Under the pieces are notes generated by a model, which saw nothing but the letters and a program-made list of their open reading frames with translations, did no database searches and was not told the DNA's origin. From Eupeodes corollae (Eukaryota; Arthropoda; Insecta; Diptera; Syrphidae), in assembly GCF_945859685.1 (NCBI RefSeq), contig NC_079147.1, positions 194,229,174 through 194,293,173 of the forward strand: a DNA stretch of 64,000 nucleotides, written 5' to 3'. Shown piece by piece: positions 10,626 through 19,208 of the stretch. Positions within the stretch are counted from its first letter, which is position 1. Each line of letters begins with the position of its first letter. The position numbers were made by a program, and so were the translations under genes.

Positions 10626-11375
10626 CCTAGATGTTAAGGTATACTCATGCATCTCGATTTCTTTTACATTGCGACCACGGACACGAATGCAGAAGTCCAG
10701 GCGCTGAACCCAATTTTCGACGGTTTTTAAACATAAATCGGCCGATAATGCTGCAATTGCACTTTCGATATTAGTACGAAGTTCATAAATCGTCGCTGGC
10801 TTGTTGGCATTGACCATAGACTTGACGAAGCCCTACAGGAAATAGTCTACCGGGTTAAATTGCACGACCGAGGTAACAAAGCGACTGGACAACTTCGTGA
10901 GATAACACGTTGCCCAAACTTGGTTTCCAATAAATTGATTGTGACATTGGCTGTGTGACTTGTGGCGCCGTTGGAACCACATGTGATCCAAGTCCATATC
11001 ATCCAATTGGGGCCAAAAATATTCAGTTATCATTGAACGGGAGCGATTCCCATTGACATTGGTGTCGATCTTGATCATCACCATAGACTAACTAATAATA
11101 TTATTATTAGTTAGTCTATGTCATCACGAAAGAAGCACAGCCCAATGAAGCCGCCGCGGGCCCATAAACCACACCAAACCGTAATTTTTTTCGGCATGCA
11201 ATGATGACTCATGGAGTACGTTTGCATACCCGCCTGACCAATGCCGCATGTTTTTATTTTACGGAATCAATTCAGCTAGAAATGAGCCTCATCGTTGAAG
11301 ATGATTTTTCGATGAAAATCCGAATCATTTTTAAGTTGTTGTTCAGTCAAGCGACTTCAGTTCTTGGGGCAATTT
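10626..11375 (-). pseudogene. Tc1/mariner-type (DUF4817-like) transposase remnant, copy T2
   Basis: Minus-strand remnant of the T1 family. Reading from 11375 down: a QELKSLD-like piece, SSTMRLIS (degraded SDEAHF), HESSLHAEKN, GLVWFMG, then NGNRSRSMITEYFWPQLDDM, DLDHMWFQ, and the C-terminus NKPATIYELRTN, CLKTVENWVQRLD, IRVRGRNVKEIE. The N-terminal helix-turn-helix part is missing. Frameshifts break the chain, the catalytic aspartate after HMWFQ is lost, and a 39-bp palindrome with a 7-bp duplication interrupts it at 11075-11127. It covers parts deleted in T1. Confidence 0.8.
11075..11127. repeat. 39-bp perfect palindrome with 7-bp direct repeats
   Basis: CATAGACTAACTAATAATA (11082-11100), one spacer base, and its exact reverse complement (11102-11120). 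The sequence TCATCAC occurs immediately on both sides (11075-11081 and 11121-11127). It interrupts the transposase reading between a FRDD-like and a following DD-containing segment, so it looks like an insertion with target duplication, possibly all that is left of a foldback or MITE-type element. Confidence 0.9.
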
Positions 11376-11569
11376 GACAAATAGGACAGAATATAATAAC
11401 CTATATGGGAGTAATTTAAGCATTTATGTACCCTTAAACAGAGTTTTCCTATAGGATTTTCATATTCAATATCACTCTATTTAGGCAGCTGTCACTTTGA
11501 CATTTGAGATGTAAAATGTAGCATTTATTAAAAGAACGATACACTATATATAACAACATCAAGAAGAAA
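11376..11569. other. Short unassigned stretch between T2 and an older LINE
   Basis: No gene recognised. The right part may belong to the older LINE whose coding sequence becomes readable from about 11570. Confidence 0.4.
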
Positions 11570-11690
11570 AGTTTTAAAGCAGAAGCAAGTATGGTTCGAC
11601 AGTGAATGTTTGAGAGCTAGAAATGCGTATTTTGCTTTTTTGAAACTAGTGAGAACTGTCATTTCAAATTGCTATATGCACAGGCAAATA
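11570..11690 (+). pseudogene. Older LINE (LINE-B), segment upstream of the I-like insertion
   Basis: Plus-strand frame reading KQKQVWFDSECLRARNAY and onward to CYMHRQI, which resembles the WFD-x-ECxxARN linker between endonuclease and RT of non-LTR elements. The sense is broken at 11690 by the I-like element and resumes after its other end at 17203 with KCSVRKKG and SSAEFWKAV. The two parts are therefore one element split by a nested insertion. The endonuclease domain upstream is not recognisable. Confidence 0.7.
11682..11690. repeat. 9-bp target site duplication of the intact I-like element
   Basis: AGGCAAATA at 11682-11690 is repeated exactly at 17203-17211, directly outside the tail and the 5' end of the I-like element. 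It defines the element as 11691-17202. Confidence 0.8.
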
Positions 11691-11717
11691 TTATTATTAT
11701 TATTATTATTATTATTA
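11691..11717 (-). repeat. (TAA)n tail of the intact I-like element
   Basis: Nine TTA triplets on the + strand read (TAA)9 on the element strand. AATAAA lies just upstream in the element (about 11721-11726). This replaces a poly(A) tail and is characteristic of I-type elements. Confidence 0.85.
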
Positions 11718-11814
11718 AAACTTTATTGAAAACATAAATGAATTATATTAACAATAATAAAATAGATATAGCGCTAGCTACCAGGACTTTTAGCTATATG
11801 AAAAAAAGTTAAGT

Positions 11815-14800
11815 TTAAATAAAATGATCTAGATTGAGTTTTACCAGAATTGTATGGACAAGTTTAATGTTGATTGGTGAGGTGGGTGATAAAAGTTGTT
11901 GTAGAGGTTTTCCGGAAACGATTATGCAGGTTCTGTTTATGAATGCACATTGTAACATGTGTGTGACAGTGAATGTAGGTTTTTGTTCACAAAAAGTGCA
12001 GCGAGGGGCGGGTTGTTTGGTGATTAGATGCTCATTAGTGATCTGGGTGTGTCCCATTCTGAGTCTTATGAATTTTTTGAGCATTGAAGCAGGTAAGTCC
12101 ATTTGATAGAGGGCTTTGTCGGCACCAGGATTAAGTGTTGAGTAGTGATGGTGATACCCCAGCCAGTAATCTTTAAGGTTCGCAGTCATAAATGCTTTGG
12201 TGTGTTTTCTGAAGTCTTTGGCATTGAAGTGATAGAATTCTATAAGAGGTTCTTTGAGTGCTTGTTTAGCTTCTAAGTCGGCGATTTCATTTCCAGCGAT
12301 ATCCTTGTGACCTGGAACCCAGGCCAATCTGAGGTTTTTCTTTTTGGCAATCAGTTTGTCACGAATTACAACAGCTATGGTGGAGTAGTTGTTAATATTT
12401 TTAATAGCATTGATTGATGATAGGCTGTCAGTAAATATAATGGTCTTTTTATTTTTTGCTGCTTCGATTGCTTTTAGGATTGCAAAAGCCTCAGCCGTAA
12501 AAATTGATGAGGTGTAATGGAGAAGACCCTTACTGATTATAGAGCCGTTTTCACTGACAACCGCAAATGAAGTTCCATCTGTTGTTTTAGATGCATCAGA
12601 AAAGAATAGTTGCCAACCTTGTCTTTTGTAGTTTTCACTTTTTTCTAGGAATATAGTTTTGAATATTTCCTTATTAGTGGTGGCTTTAGGGAAATCGGAG
12701 AATATTGAGATGATGGATTCACAGGTCAGATTCCAAGGAGGGTGATTGCTTTTAGCCTTTTTATCAATGATGATGGGCGTGTTAAGTTTAACTGCGTCTC
12801 CGATAGCTTTTTGGAGGGCTGAAAGGTATTTTGGTGTTCTTTTTCGTTTTAATATTTTTGTAGTATCGTCATGAATCGGTGTAGGGAACGGAGAGTTGAC
12901 CTTTTTAAGGATTTGCCAGGTGAGAAATTCGGTTCTTGCAGTTAGATTAGGTAGACCGGCTTCGACTAGGATGTTCTTTATGGGGGTTGTGCGGAAAGCT
13001 CCAATGCTGTTTCTTATGGCTGCATGATATGGTGTTGAAATGAGTTGCAAGGTTGATTTGGCGCATTTTCCATAAATTGGGAGGCCATAGTCGATTTTGG
13101 AAAGAATAATAGAACGAATAATAGAAATAATGGTATTTAAATTACAGTTACTTTTTTTAGAGTTCAAGTACTTAATTATGTTTACTCTGGTAGTTAGGCT
13201 TTTCTTAATATAAGTACAGTGGTCCTTAAAACTATATTTTGAATCAAAAAATATACCTAATATTTTACAATTACTGACATTTTTTATAGGAATATTATTA
13301 AGGCTTACTCCTACTATACATTTTTGGCATTTATATTTTCGGCAGATATGTAACAATTCACATTTTGAAGTGGATATTTTAGATCCAGATATATTACCCC
13401 AATTTGACAAGTTAGTAATTATTTCTGAGAATATTGTTGCTAAAACTGTTAGATCTTTACATTTTGAAAACAATATAAGGTCATCTGCATATAGTACATG
13501 ATTTATTTCTGAATAATTTTGAACAATTTTGTTTATCTCGTTAAAAGCAATTATAAATAGGATCACTGATAACGGTGACCCTTGTGGGATGCCGTTTTTT
13601 AAACTGTGGATGCTGGAATAAATGTTGTTAGTTTTTATTCTGAATTTGCGATTTGAGAGAAAAGCCTTAACATAGTTTAAAATTTTTGGCCCAATTTTCC
13701 ATTCGATTAATTGTTTTAGAATGACATGTAGGCCAATTCGATCAAAGGCCTGTTCAAAATCAATTGCCAAGATCGAAGCGTGGTTTTTTTCAGAAAGGGT
13801 TGAGGATATGAAAAAGTCCAGGTGAATAAGTGAGTCGGTGGTACTTCTACCTTTTTTAAAAGCAAGTTGATTTTTGTCAATAAATTTGTTTTTTTCGATG
13901 AGCCAAAATATTCGTTTTGAAACAATTTTTTCCAAAATCTTTGATGCACAGGGAAGAAGGGATATGGGACGGTAACCTGATAAGGTGGAGTGGTCTTTGT
14001 TTGGTTTTGGTATAGGTATAATGGTTGCAACTTTCCATGATTGAGGGATAGTACCATTGTTAAAGATGTTATTGTACAAAGACAGAAGCTTAGATCTGAG
14101 ACAAGAGGGCGATTTTTTAAGCATTTCATAAGAAATCCTGTCGAAGCCAGGAGTTTTGCCTTTTGCAGAGAACAAACAGCTTTCGAGTTCAACAATAGTA
14201 ATAGGAGTTTCGATTAAACTAGCTGAAGGTGAAATGGTGTAAGGAGGAGCACTTGTTGTTAAATATTCGTGTTTCTGTTGTAAATAAGATGGGTGAAAAT
14301 AAGAATCTGATTGGGAATTTTCCCAAGACTCGGCAAAATAGGAGTTTATTTCTATTGGGTTTGTTAGATTCGAAGATTCGGTTTTGACAACTTTAATAGT
14401 GTGAGGAGTATAGTTTCCAGTGAGACATCTAATATCACACCACATTTTTTTAGGGGAAGAGTTTTGGTTGATTTCAGAGGTGAATTTATTGAAACATCTT
14501 GTCTTTTCTATTTTTGCAGCTCTTCGGAATTCGGCGTTTGCTTTGCGGTAAGTTATGAGGTTTGATTCAGAAGGAGATTTTCTAAAAGCCTTGAATGCTG
14601 TTTGCTTTCTTTGTCGCAGGCTGTTGAGATTTGGATTCCACCAGGGGACTGTTTTATTATGTAGTTGTGGTGTGGTTTGGGGAATGCTGAGGTTAGCTGC
14701 GTAGCGGATTGACTTGGTGATAGAAGCAGCTTCTCTGTTTACCTCATTAAAAGATAATCTAAGTGAATTTTGCCTTGTGATCTCGGATTGGAACCGATCC

Positions 14801-15714
14801 CATTTTGCTAGCTCTGTCAAGAATTTAGGTTGGGGTTTTGGAAGTTTGGGATTAGTCTCCATTGATAGAGTTGTAAGAATAGGGAAATGGTCGCTGCCGT
14901 ACAAGTCATCGGAGACCTTCCAGACTAATTTTGGTATGAGATGTGGGGACGATAGGGTTAGGTCAACGTGAGTAAAAGAACCATGTGTAGAAAGGTGAGT
15001 TGGACGACCATCATTAAGGATAGTGAGATTTTTGTTAGCTATAAAGTTTTCAACTAACTTACCACGGCTATTTAGTGTTGAGGATCCCCAAGAAGGGCTC
15101 CAAGAATTGAAATCACCGGTTAGGATGATTGGTGTTGAGATGTTGGTTATAATGTTTTCAAGTTCACTGGAATCAAATTTTTGGTCAGGTGGAATATAAA
15201 GTGAAACGATTGTTAATTTATATTTCAATTCAATTTCAACAGCGACTGCAGAGATGGGTGAATTAATGTCTATGAATCTGTGAGGGATTGATTTATGAAC
15301 AAAGAGGCAAACACCCTGCTTGGAAGTTGTATTGGTGGGTAGATTGTGAAAAAAGGCTGAATATTTGTTTGGGGGGAATGTTTGTTGGTTATATTTTAAA
15401 TGAGTTTCTTGAAGAGATATTATACACGGGTTTAATTCATTAATAAGCAATTGAAGCGAATGCTGGTTATTGAAATAACCATTTAAGTTCCATTGTAGTA
15501 TTTTTAGGTCATTATAGCCGGTGGAGTCGCTCTTATTATCCGTACCACTAAGTGTACAGATAGAAGAACGAGCACCACCTGGTGTTTTAGAGTTCCCGCG
15601 CCTCCTCCGGTGATGAGGGTCCCCAACGTTGTGGTGGGGGCTCCCATCACCGACGGGGGCGCGGGTTGAGAGTGGAACATTGATTTTATTAATATGTGTC
15701 ATGATCATTGTCAA
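11815..15714 (-). CDS. I-like ORF2: endonuclease, reverse transcriptase, RNase H
   Basis: 1299-residue polyprotein for target-primed reverse transcription. An arginine- and proline-containing start (residues about 15-60) precedes an APE-type endonuclease (about 70-300): LKILQWNLNGY, SLQETHLK, TGDFNSWSPSWGS, GSDHFPI. Reverse transcriptase (about 520-850): YRPISLLPCASK, AIDFEQAFDRIG, NGIPQGSPLSVILF and catalytic YADD near residue 742. RNase H (about 1035-1150): FSDASKTTDG, TAEAFAILKA, FTDSLSS, WVPGHKDIAGNEIAD. A C-terminal CCHC knuckle, CTFCEQKPTFTVTHMLQC, lies near 1238. No stop or frameshift occurs, and the key acidic residues are in place. Its start overlaps the ORF1 end by 26 bases, so translation probably depends on reinitiation after ORF1. 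It is longer than the Drosophila I factor ORF2 (about 1086 residues), partly through the extra N-terminus. Confidence 0.93.
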   Translation of the reverse strand: MTMIMTHINKINVPLSTRAPVGDGSPHHNVGDPHHRRRRGNSKTPGGARSSICTLSGTDNKSDSTGYNDLKILQWNLNGYFNNQHSLQLLINELNPCIISLQETHLKYNQQTFPPNKYSAFFHNLPTNTTSKQGVCLFVHKSIPHRFIDINSPISAVAVEIELKYKLTIVSLYIPPDQKFDSSELENIITNISTPIILTGDFNSWSPSWGSSTLNSRGKLVENFIANKNLTILNDGRPTHLSTHGSFTHVDLTLSSPHLIPKLVWKVSDDLYGSDHFPILTTLSMETNPKLPKPQPKFLTELAKWDRFQSEITRQNSLRLSFNEVNREAASITKSIRYAANLSIPQTTPQLHNKTVPWWNPNLNSLRQRKQTAFKAFRKSPSESNLITYRKANAEFRRAAKIEKTRCFNKFTSEINQNSSPKKMWCDIRCLTGNYTPHTIKVVKTESSNLTNPIEINSYFAESWENSQSDSYFHPSYLQQKHEYLTTSAPPYTISPSASLIETPITIVELESCLFSAKGKTPGFDRISYEMLKKSPSCLRSKLLSLYNNIFNNGTIPQSWKVATIIPIPKPNKDHSTLSGYRPISLLPCASKILEKIVSKRIFWLIEKNKFIDKNQLAFKKGRSTTDSLIHLDFFISSTLSEKNHASILAIDFEQAFDRIGLHVILKQLIEWKIGPKILNYVKAFLSNRKFRIKTNNIYSSIHSLKNGIPQGSPLSVILFIIAFNEINKIVQNYSEINHVLYADDLILFSKCKDLTVLATIFSEIITNLSNWGNISGSKISTSKCELLHICRKYKCQKCIVGVSLNNIPIKNVSNCKILGIFFDSKYSFKDHCTYIKKSLTTRVNIIKYLNSKKSNCNLNTIISIIRSIILSKIDYGLPIYGKCAKSTLQLISTPYHAAIRNSIGAFRTTPIKNILVEAGLPNLTARTEFLTWQILKKVNSPFPTPIHDDTTKILKRKRTPKYLSALQKAIGDAVKLNTPIIIDKKAKSNHPPWNLTCESIISIFSDFPKATTNKEIFKTIFLEKSENYKRQGWQLFFSDASKTTDGTSFAVVSENGSIISKGLLHYTSSIFTAEAFAILKAIEAAKNKKTIIFTDSLSSINAIKNINNYSTIAVVIRDKLIAKKKNLRLAWVPGHKDIAGNEIADLEAKQALKEPLIEFYHFNAKDFRKHTKAFMTANLKDYWLGYHHHYSTLNPGADKALYQMDLPASMLKKFIRLRMGHTQITNEHLITKQPAPRCTFCEQKPTFTVTHMLQCAFINRTCIIVSGKPLQQLLSPTSPINIKLVHTILVKLNLDHFI
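15595..15665 (-). other. GC-rich hairpin near the start of I-like ORF2
   Basis: Within AT-rich surroundings, this stretch contains the complementary blocks CCGGTGATGAGGGTCCCC and GGGGGCTCCCATCACCG separated by about 12 bases. It lies 50-120 bases after the ORF1 stop on the element strand and encodes the SPHHNVGDPHHRRRRG part of ORF2. RNA structure here could affect translation of ORF2; this is inference. Confidence 0.55.
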
Positions 15715-17032
15715 TGTTCATGTGGAATTGCGTTTGGGCTGAAGAGGTAATTGTTTGAAGAGAGTCATTTTGGTTTGATCTAGTTGAAGTAGGTAAAGTA
15801 GTTGGTGTTTGAGTGTTTACAGGAGAATGAGAGGTATTGTCGTTAGGATTATTTTGAGTGAATACTATTGAGTCAGATTTTTCGTTATCAAGGTTAGGGA
15901 TCTTTTCATTGTTAGTTTTGTTATGTTCTGTGTTAGCTGTTGTTTGATTTTGTTGTGAGTCGTTTTTTTGTAATTCAGTTACGTTTGCTTTAAGAGAAAT
16001 GTGCTGAGTTTTATTATCGTTGATTGTTTGAACAGAAGAGGTAGATGGCTTGGGAGCTTTAACTGTGTCGGGAGGGGGATTTTTTAGTTTTTCAGAAAAA
16101 AGACTCGTAGAGATGGTTGAATGAGTCTGGTACCTTTCTCTTTGCATTCGTCTAGCTTCAGCTAGTGTACATTTGTTTTTTGTTTTTAATTCAAGTACTT
16201 CTTTGCTTTGGATGTACCTTAGGCAGTTCTTAGACGAGGCAGGATGGGGGCCAGAGCAATTGGCACATTCAGTGCGAGTACAGTTTATACCTTCATGGAG
16301 GGGGAAATTGCATGTTACACATGAAGCAGGGCTCTTGCACCATTTAGTTGTGTGCCCAAGCCGTTGGCATTGGCGACACCGCATTGGATTTGGGATATAT
16401 TCGGATAATTTTGTTTTGTACCAACCGATTTCAATGGATTCTGGGATTTTAAACAAGTCAAAGGAGAATATCATAAGGCCTGTAGGTTTAGTTTCTTCCT
16501 TGCCTTTATCATTTGTCATAGTTTTATTAAATTTGTACACGTCAGTGACGTATTGGCTTTTAAGTTCCGAAATGATTTCAGATTCGGAGACATTAATCAG
16601 GCAGGGAGCGTATGCTATGCCTTTAGATAGGTTGAGGTTAGAATGCAGTTTAATATTAACGGGACAAACGCTATCTAGAACTTTCGAATTAATAAATTTA
16701 TCAGCTATGTTTTGGTCTCTTGTTAGGATAAGGTTGGAACCGTCTCTTAGTTGGGATATTTTTTCGTAATGCGTGCTGATGGAGTCGATAAGTTTTTTAA
16801 GGATAAACACACTGATTTTGGTTAGGGGCTTGGAATCATCTTTGGGAGTTATGTGTACAAAGCGGGGATTTTTAAAAATTGATTTCGTTGGTAAGGAGGG
16901 GAATTCACTAAACAAGCTGTTCGATGGCTTATTTCTTTTTGGAGGAGGAGGCGGCGGGTCAGGAGGATCGGAAAGCGTAAGTTCATCGAGGAGACCGAAC
17001 CGGTTACCCGGACGGAATGGCTTCGGAGCCAT
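15689..17032 (-). CDS. I-like ORF1: gag-like nucleic-acid-binding protein
   Basis: 447-residue protein that would coat the element RNA. It starts MAPKPFRPGNRFGLLDE, followed by a proline run (about residues 24-31). A PRE_C2HC/RRM-like middle (about 60-210) includes PTGLMIFSFDL and ESIEIGWYKTKL. Three zinc knuckles follow at about 220-270: CRQCQRLGHTTKWC, CVTCNFPLHEGINC and CANCSGPHPASSKNC. The C-terminal 150 residues are rich in N, Q, S and T and look disordered. ORF1 proteins of I and jockey elements have the same plan. It ends in TAA at 15689-15691 inside the start of ORF2. Start chosen at the first ATG of the frame, which gives the family-like N-terminus. Confidence 0.9.
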   Translation of the reverse strand: MAPKPFRPGNRFGLLDELTLSDPPDPPPPPPKRNKPSNSLFSEFPSLPTKSIFKNPRFVHITPKDDSKPLTKISVFILKKLIDSISTHYEKISQLRDGSNLILTRDQNIADKFINSKVLDSVCPVNIKLHSNLNLSKGIAYAPCLINVSESEIISELKSQYVTDVYKFNKTMTNDKGKEETKPTGLMIFSFDLFKIPESIEIGWYKTKLSEYIPNPMRCRQCQRLGHTTKWCKSPASCVTCNFPLHEGINCTRTECANCSGPHPASSKNCLRYIQSKEVLELKTKNKCTLAEARRMQRERYQTHSTISTSLFSEKLKNPPPDTVKAPKPSTSSVQTINDNKTQHISLKANVTELQKNDSQQNQTTANTEHNKTNNEKIPNLDNEKSDSIVFTQNNPNDNTSHSPVNTQTPTTLPTSTRSNQNDSLQTITSSAQTQFHMNIDNDHDTY

Positions 17033-17202
17033 CCTTAGAGGAGGTTTAATACTTTAGGAAATTTGTATTGTGGTTATCTATATGTGTAAAAAGTTTATGA
17101 ATGGGAATGAAAAGGAAAGGATGTTAGTAACGAAAGCGCAAAAGTAAAAGAATCACGAGAGCTCGCTATTTACTCTGAAGAAAACAGGTCTGTACGGTTG
17201 GA

Positions 17203-19208
17203 AGGCAAATAAATATTACAAAATGCTCTGTTAGAAAAAAAGGGAAATTGGTCGAAGAAATATTGAGACAATAAACAAAACAAATCTTCAGCGGAGTTTT
17301 GGAAAGCAGTTATTTTTGTAAGCGGAATAAAACATGACCTACACAGTTATCAATATAGAAGAGTTAAAAATGCATTTCATGAATCTTCTCAACACAGCAC
17401 AAATATCACCATCGCTTCCGTATGCGCCACCCTACATATTTGAGGAATTCTTAGATGCCCTTATCACGCTCTCTGAGGTAGAATTGGTTATAGAGAAATC
17501 TTAGAATGGGAAACTTCCGGGAGAGGATAGAATAACCTTTGAATATTTTAAAAATCTAATACCCGAATTTTTAAACTTTCTAACCGTGGAGTACAACAGA
17601 ATTTTTGAGACAGGTGATGTTCCGGAAAATTTTCGAAGAGCAATCATTTTCTCACTGCACAAGAAAGGATACCCTGAAGATCCGAGGCATTTCATTTCTC
17701 AATGCAGTGGCAAAGTTATTTGGAGCAACACTATTCAACCGGTTAAGCGAGTGGGTCAAAAAAAGCAGATTTTGCATGAATTTCAAGCGGGTTTCAGGAA
17801 AAACTATTCAACGATAGACCTAATTTTCTCTTTGGTAAATATTGGCGACATCTATAAAAAGAGGGGGATAAAGCTGTATGTCTTTTTTGTAGATTTCCGT
17901 GCAGCTTTCGACTCAATTCCCAAAGGAGCACATTTCTACCAACTCTACGGATACGGAATCTCTACAAAAATGATATCTGTCATCAGAGCAATCTACAAAG
18001 AAAATGTTGCAAGGGTATGGGATGGTCAATTCCTCTCAGACGAGTTTGAAACGTCAATGGGCGTTATAAAAGGTTGCGTTCTTAGTACTCTATTTTTCAT
18101 TTTGTACATAAACGATACTATCGCTAGTGTAAAAGGGGGAGTTGTTATGAGTAATGTTTGCAGATGATTTAGTCTTTCTTTCGGAGACTATAAACGGTAT
18201 GCAGCTAATGATACACTGACTCGAACGCTACTGCAAAACCTGGAATTTATCGGTTAATCTTGCCTACAGCTGCATTATCAATTCTCTTCTACGGACCCCA
18301 ATTTCGGGGATATATTTCCTTTGAGGCTGTGTAAAAATGTTTTCGTTTTTTTATACGAAATACTTTCAAGCTGACTGGTAGATTACCAAATTATATGTTA
18401 TACTTAGAAACAGGTATAGCACCGCTATTTTTGGATACGCTAAAAATACATTTTGATTATGTGACAAGAGTAATTGCGATGGGAGAAGAAAGGATTCCAA
18501 GACTGGTTCTCATGCAGCTGATACATTTTGGAAGAACTTGCGTTACTGAGTAGACAAAAATGGCCAACAGCAGATTTTACAGTATCATCAACCACCGATA
18601 ATAATGAAGCCACGAAGTTAAAATTCAAAGATTTGCTAAGGAAAGTTAGAAATATGATTTATGATAAGTTCACTACGGAAGCAGAGTCTACGCAATACAG
18701 AACCTACCACAGCAAGCTGAATCATTTTTTAAATACAAACACGTATTTCTTGGCACAAAATACAACAGAACAAATCAGTATGCTATTTAAAATAATAGGT
18801 GAACGTTTGAATTATATTCCGCATCGACCAGAACTACCATTATTGTGCGATCTATGCTTTGTGGGAATCTGTCCCATACTCAAGGAATTTCGAAGTGGAG
18901 CTTCTTCTCTAGACGAAGATATCAAAATTCTGAATGGAGAGTGGTTGGGACCCTCTAAATGGGTACATTACGAAAGCTTTTCGTTACAGAAACCAAATAA
19001 TCGAAGGAAATTTTTAAAAAATAATGATAGATGTATTTATTCAATATTTTAATGTTTGAAGCTTTTTATTTTTGAAAATGTACAAATTAAATTAAAATGT
19101 CACTCTGGTAGACGGTCTTCGATCAAACCATAAAAGACGTGGTTATATAAAAACACTGAAAAGTAAATTTGTATTTAATTATGAAGCCAATAAAAAGAAA
19201 AAAAAACT
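17203..19208 (+). pseudogene. Older LINE (LINE-B), reverse transcriptase and 3' part
   Basis: Continues the element seen at 11570-11690 after the I-like insertion. Readable pieces in several frames: SSAEFWKAV (17290s), ENFRRAIIFSLHKKG, HEFQAGFRKNYSTIDLIFSL, LYVFFVDFRAAFDSIP, ETSMGVIKGCVLSTLF, then after a frameshift FADDLVFLSETI (about 18158), and in the last open stretch (18528-19052) KFTTEAESTQYRTYHSK, PELPLLCDLCFVGICPILKEF. The C-terminal CDLC...CPILKEF resembles the end domain of several insect LINEs. Many stops and frameshifts make it inactive. AATAAA followed by an A-rich run at about 19190-19208 may be the 3' end. Clade not resolved by eye; 55680-55985 carries a related fragment. Confidence 0.75.

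Larger units (their letters stand above)
11691..17202 (-). mobile_element. Full-length I-like non-LTR retrotransposon (I-2)
   Basis: A 5512-bp element on the minus strand with a 5' UTR of about 170 bp, ORF1 (15689-17032), ORF2 (11815-15714), a short 3' UTR and a (TAA)n tail, flanked by a 9-bp duplication. Two overlapping ORFs, domain order endonuclease-RT-RNase H-CCHC and the tail match the I clade; length is close to the Drosophila I factor (about 5.4 kb). Both frames are open throughout, so it is young and possibly competent for movement. Its 5' end as judged from the duplication reads TCCAACCGTACAGACC; an internal promoter there would be expected for this class but was not verified. It is inserted in an older LINE (11570-11690 and 17203-19208). 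Confidence 0.9.

Noticed and set aside
13716..14195. 159-residue minus frame within I-like ORF2
   Set aside because: Alternative frame of the RT-coding part of ORF2, without its own motifs.
16173..16769. 198-residue plus-strand frame opposite I-like ORF1
   Set aside because: Antisense shadow of ORF1; its sequence has no domain of its own while ORF1 shows three zinc knuckles.
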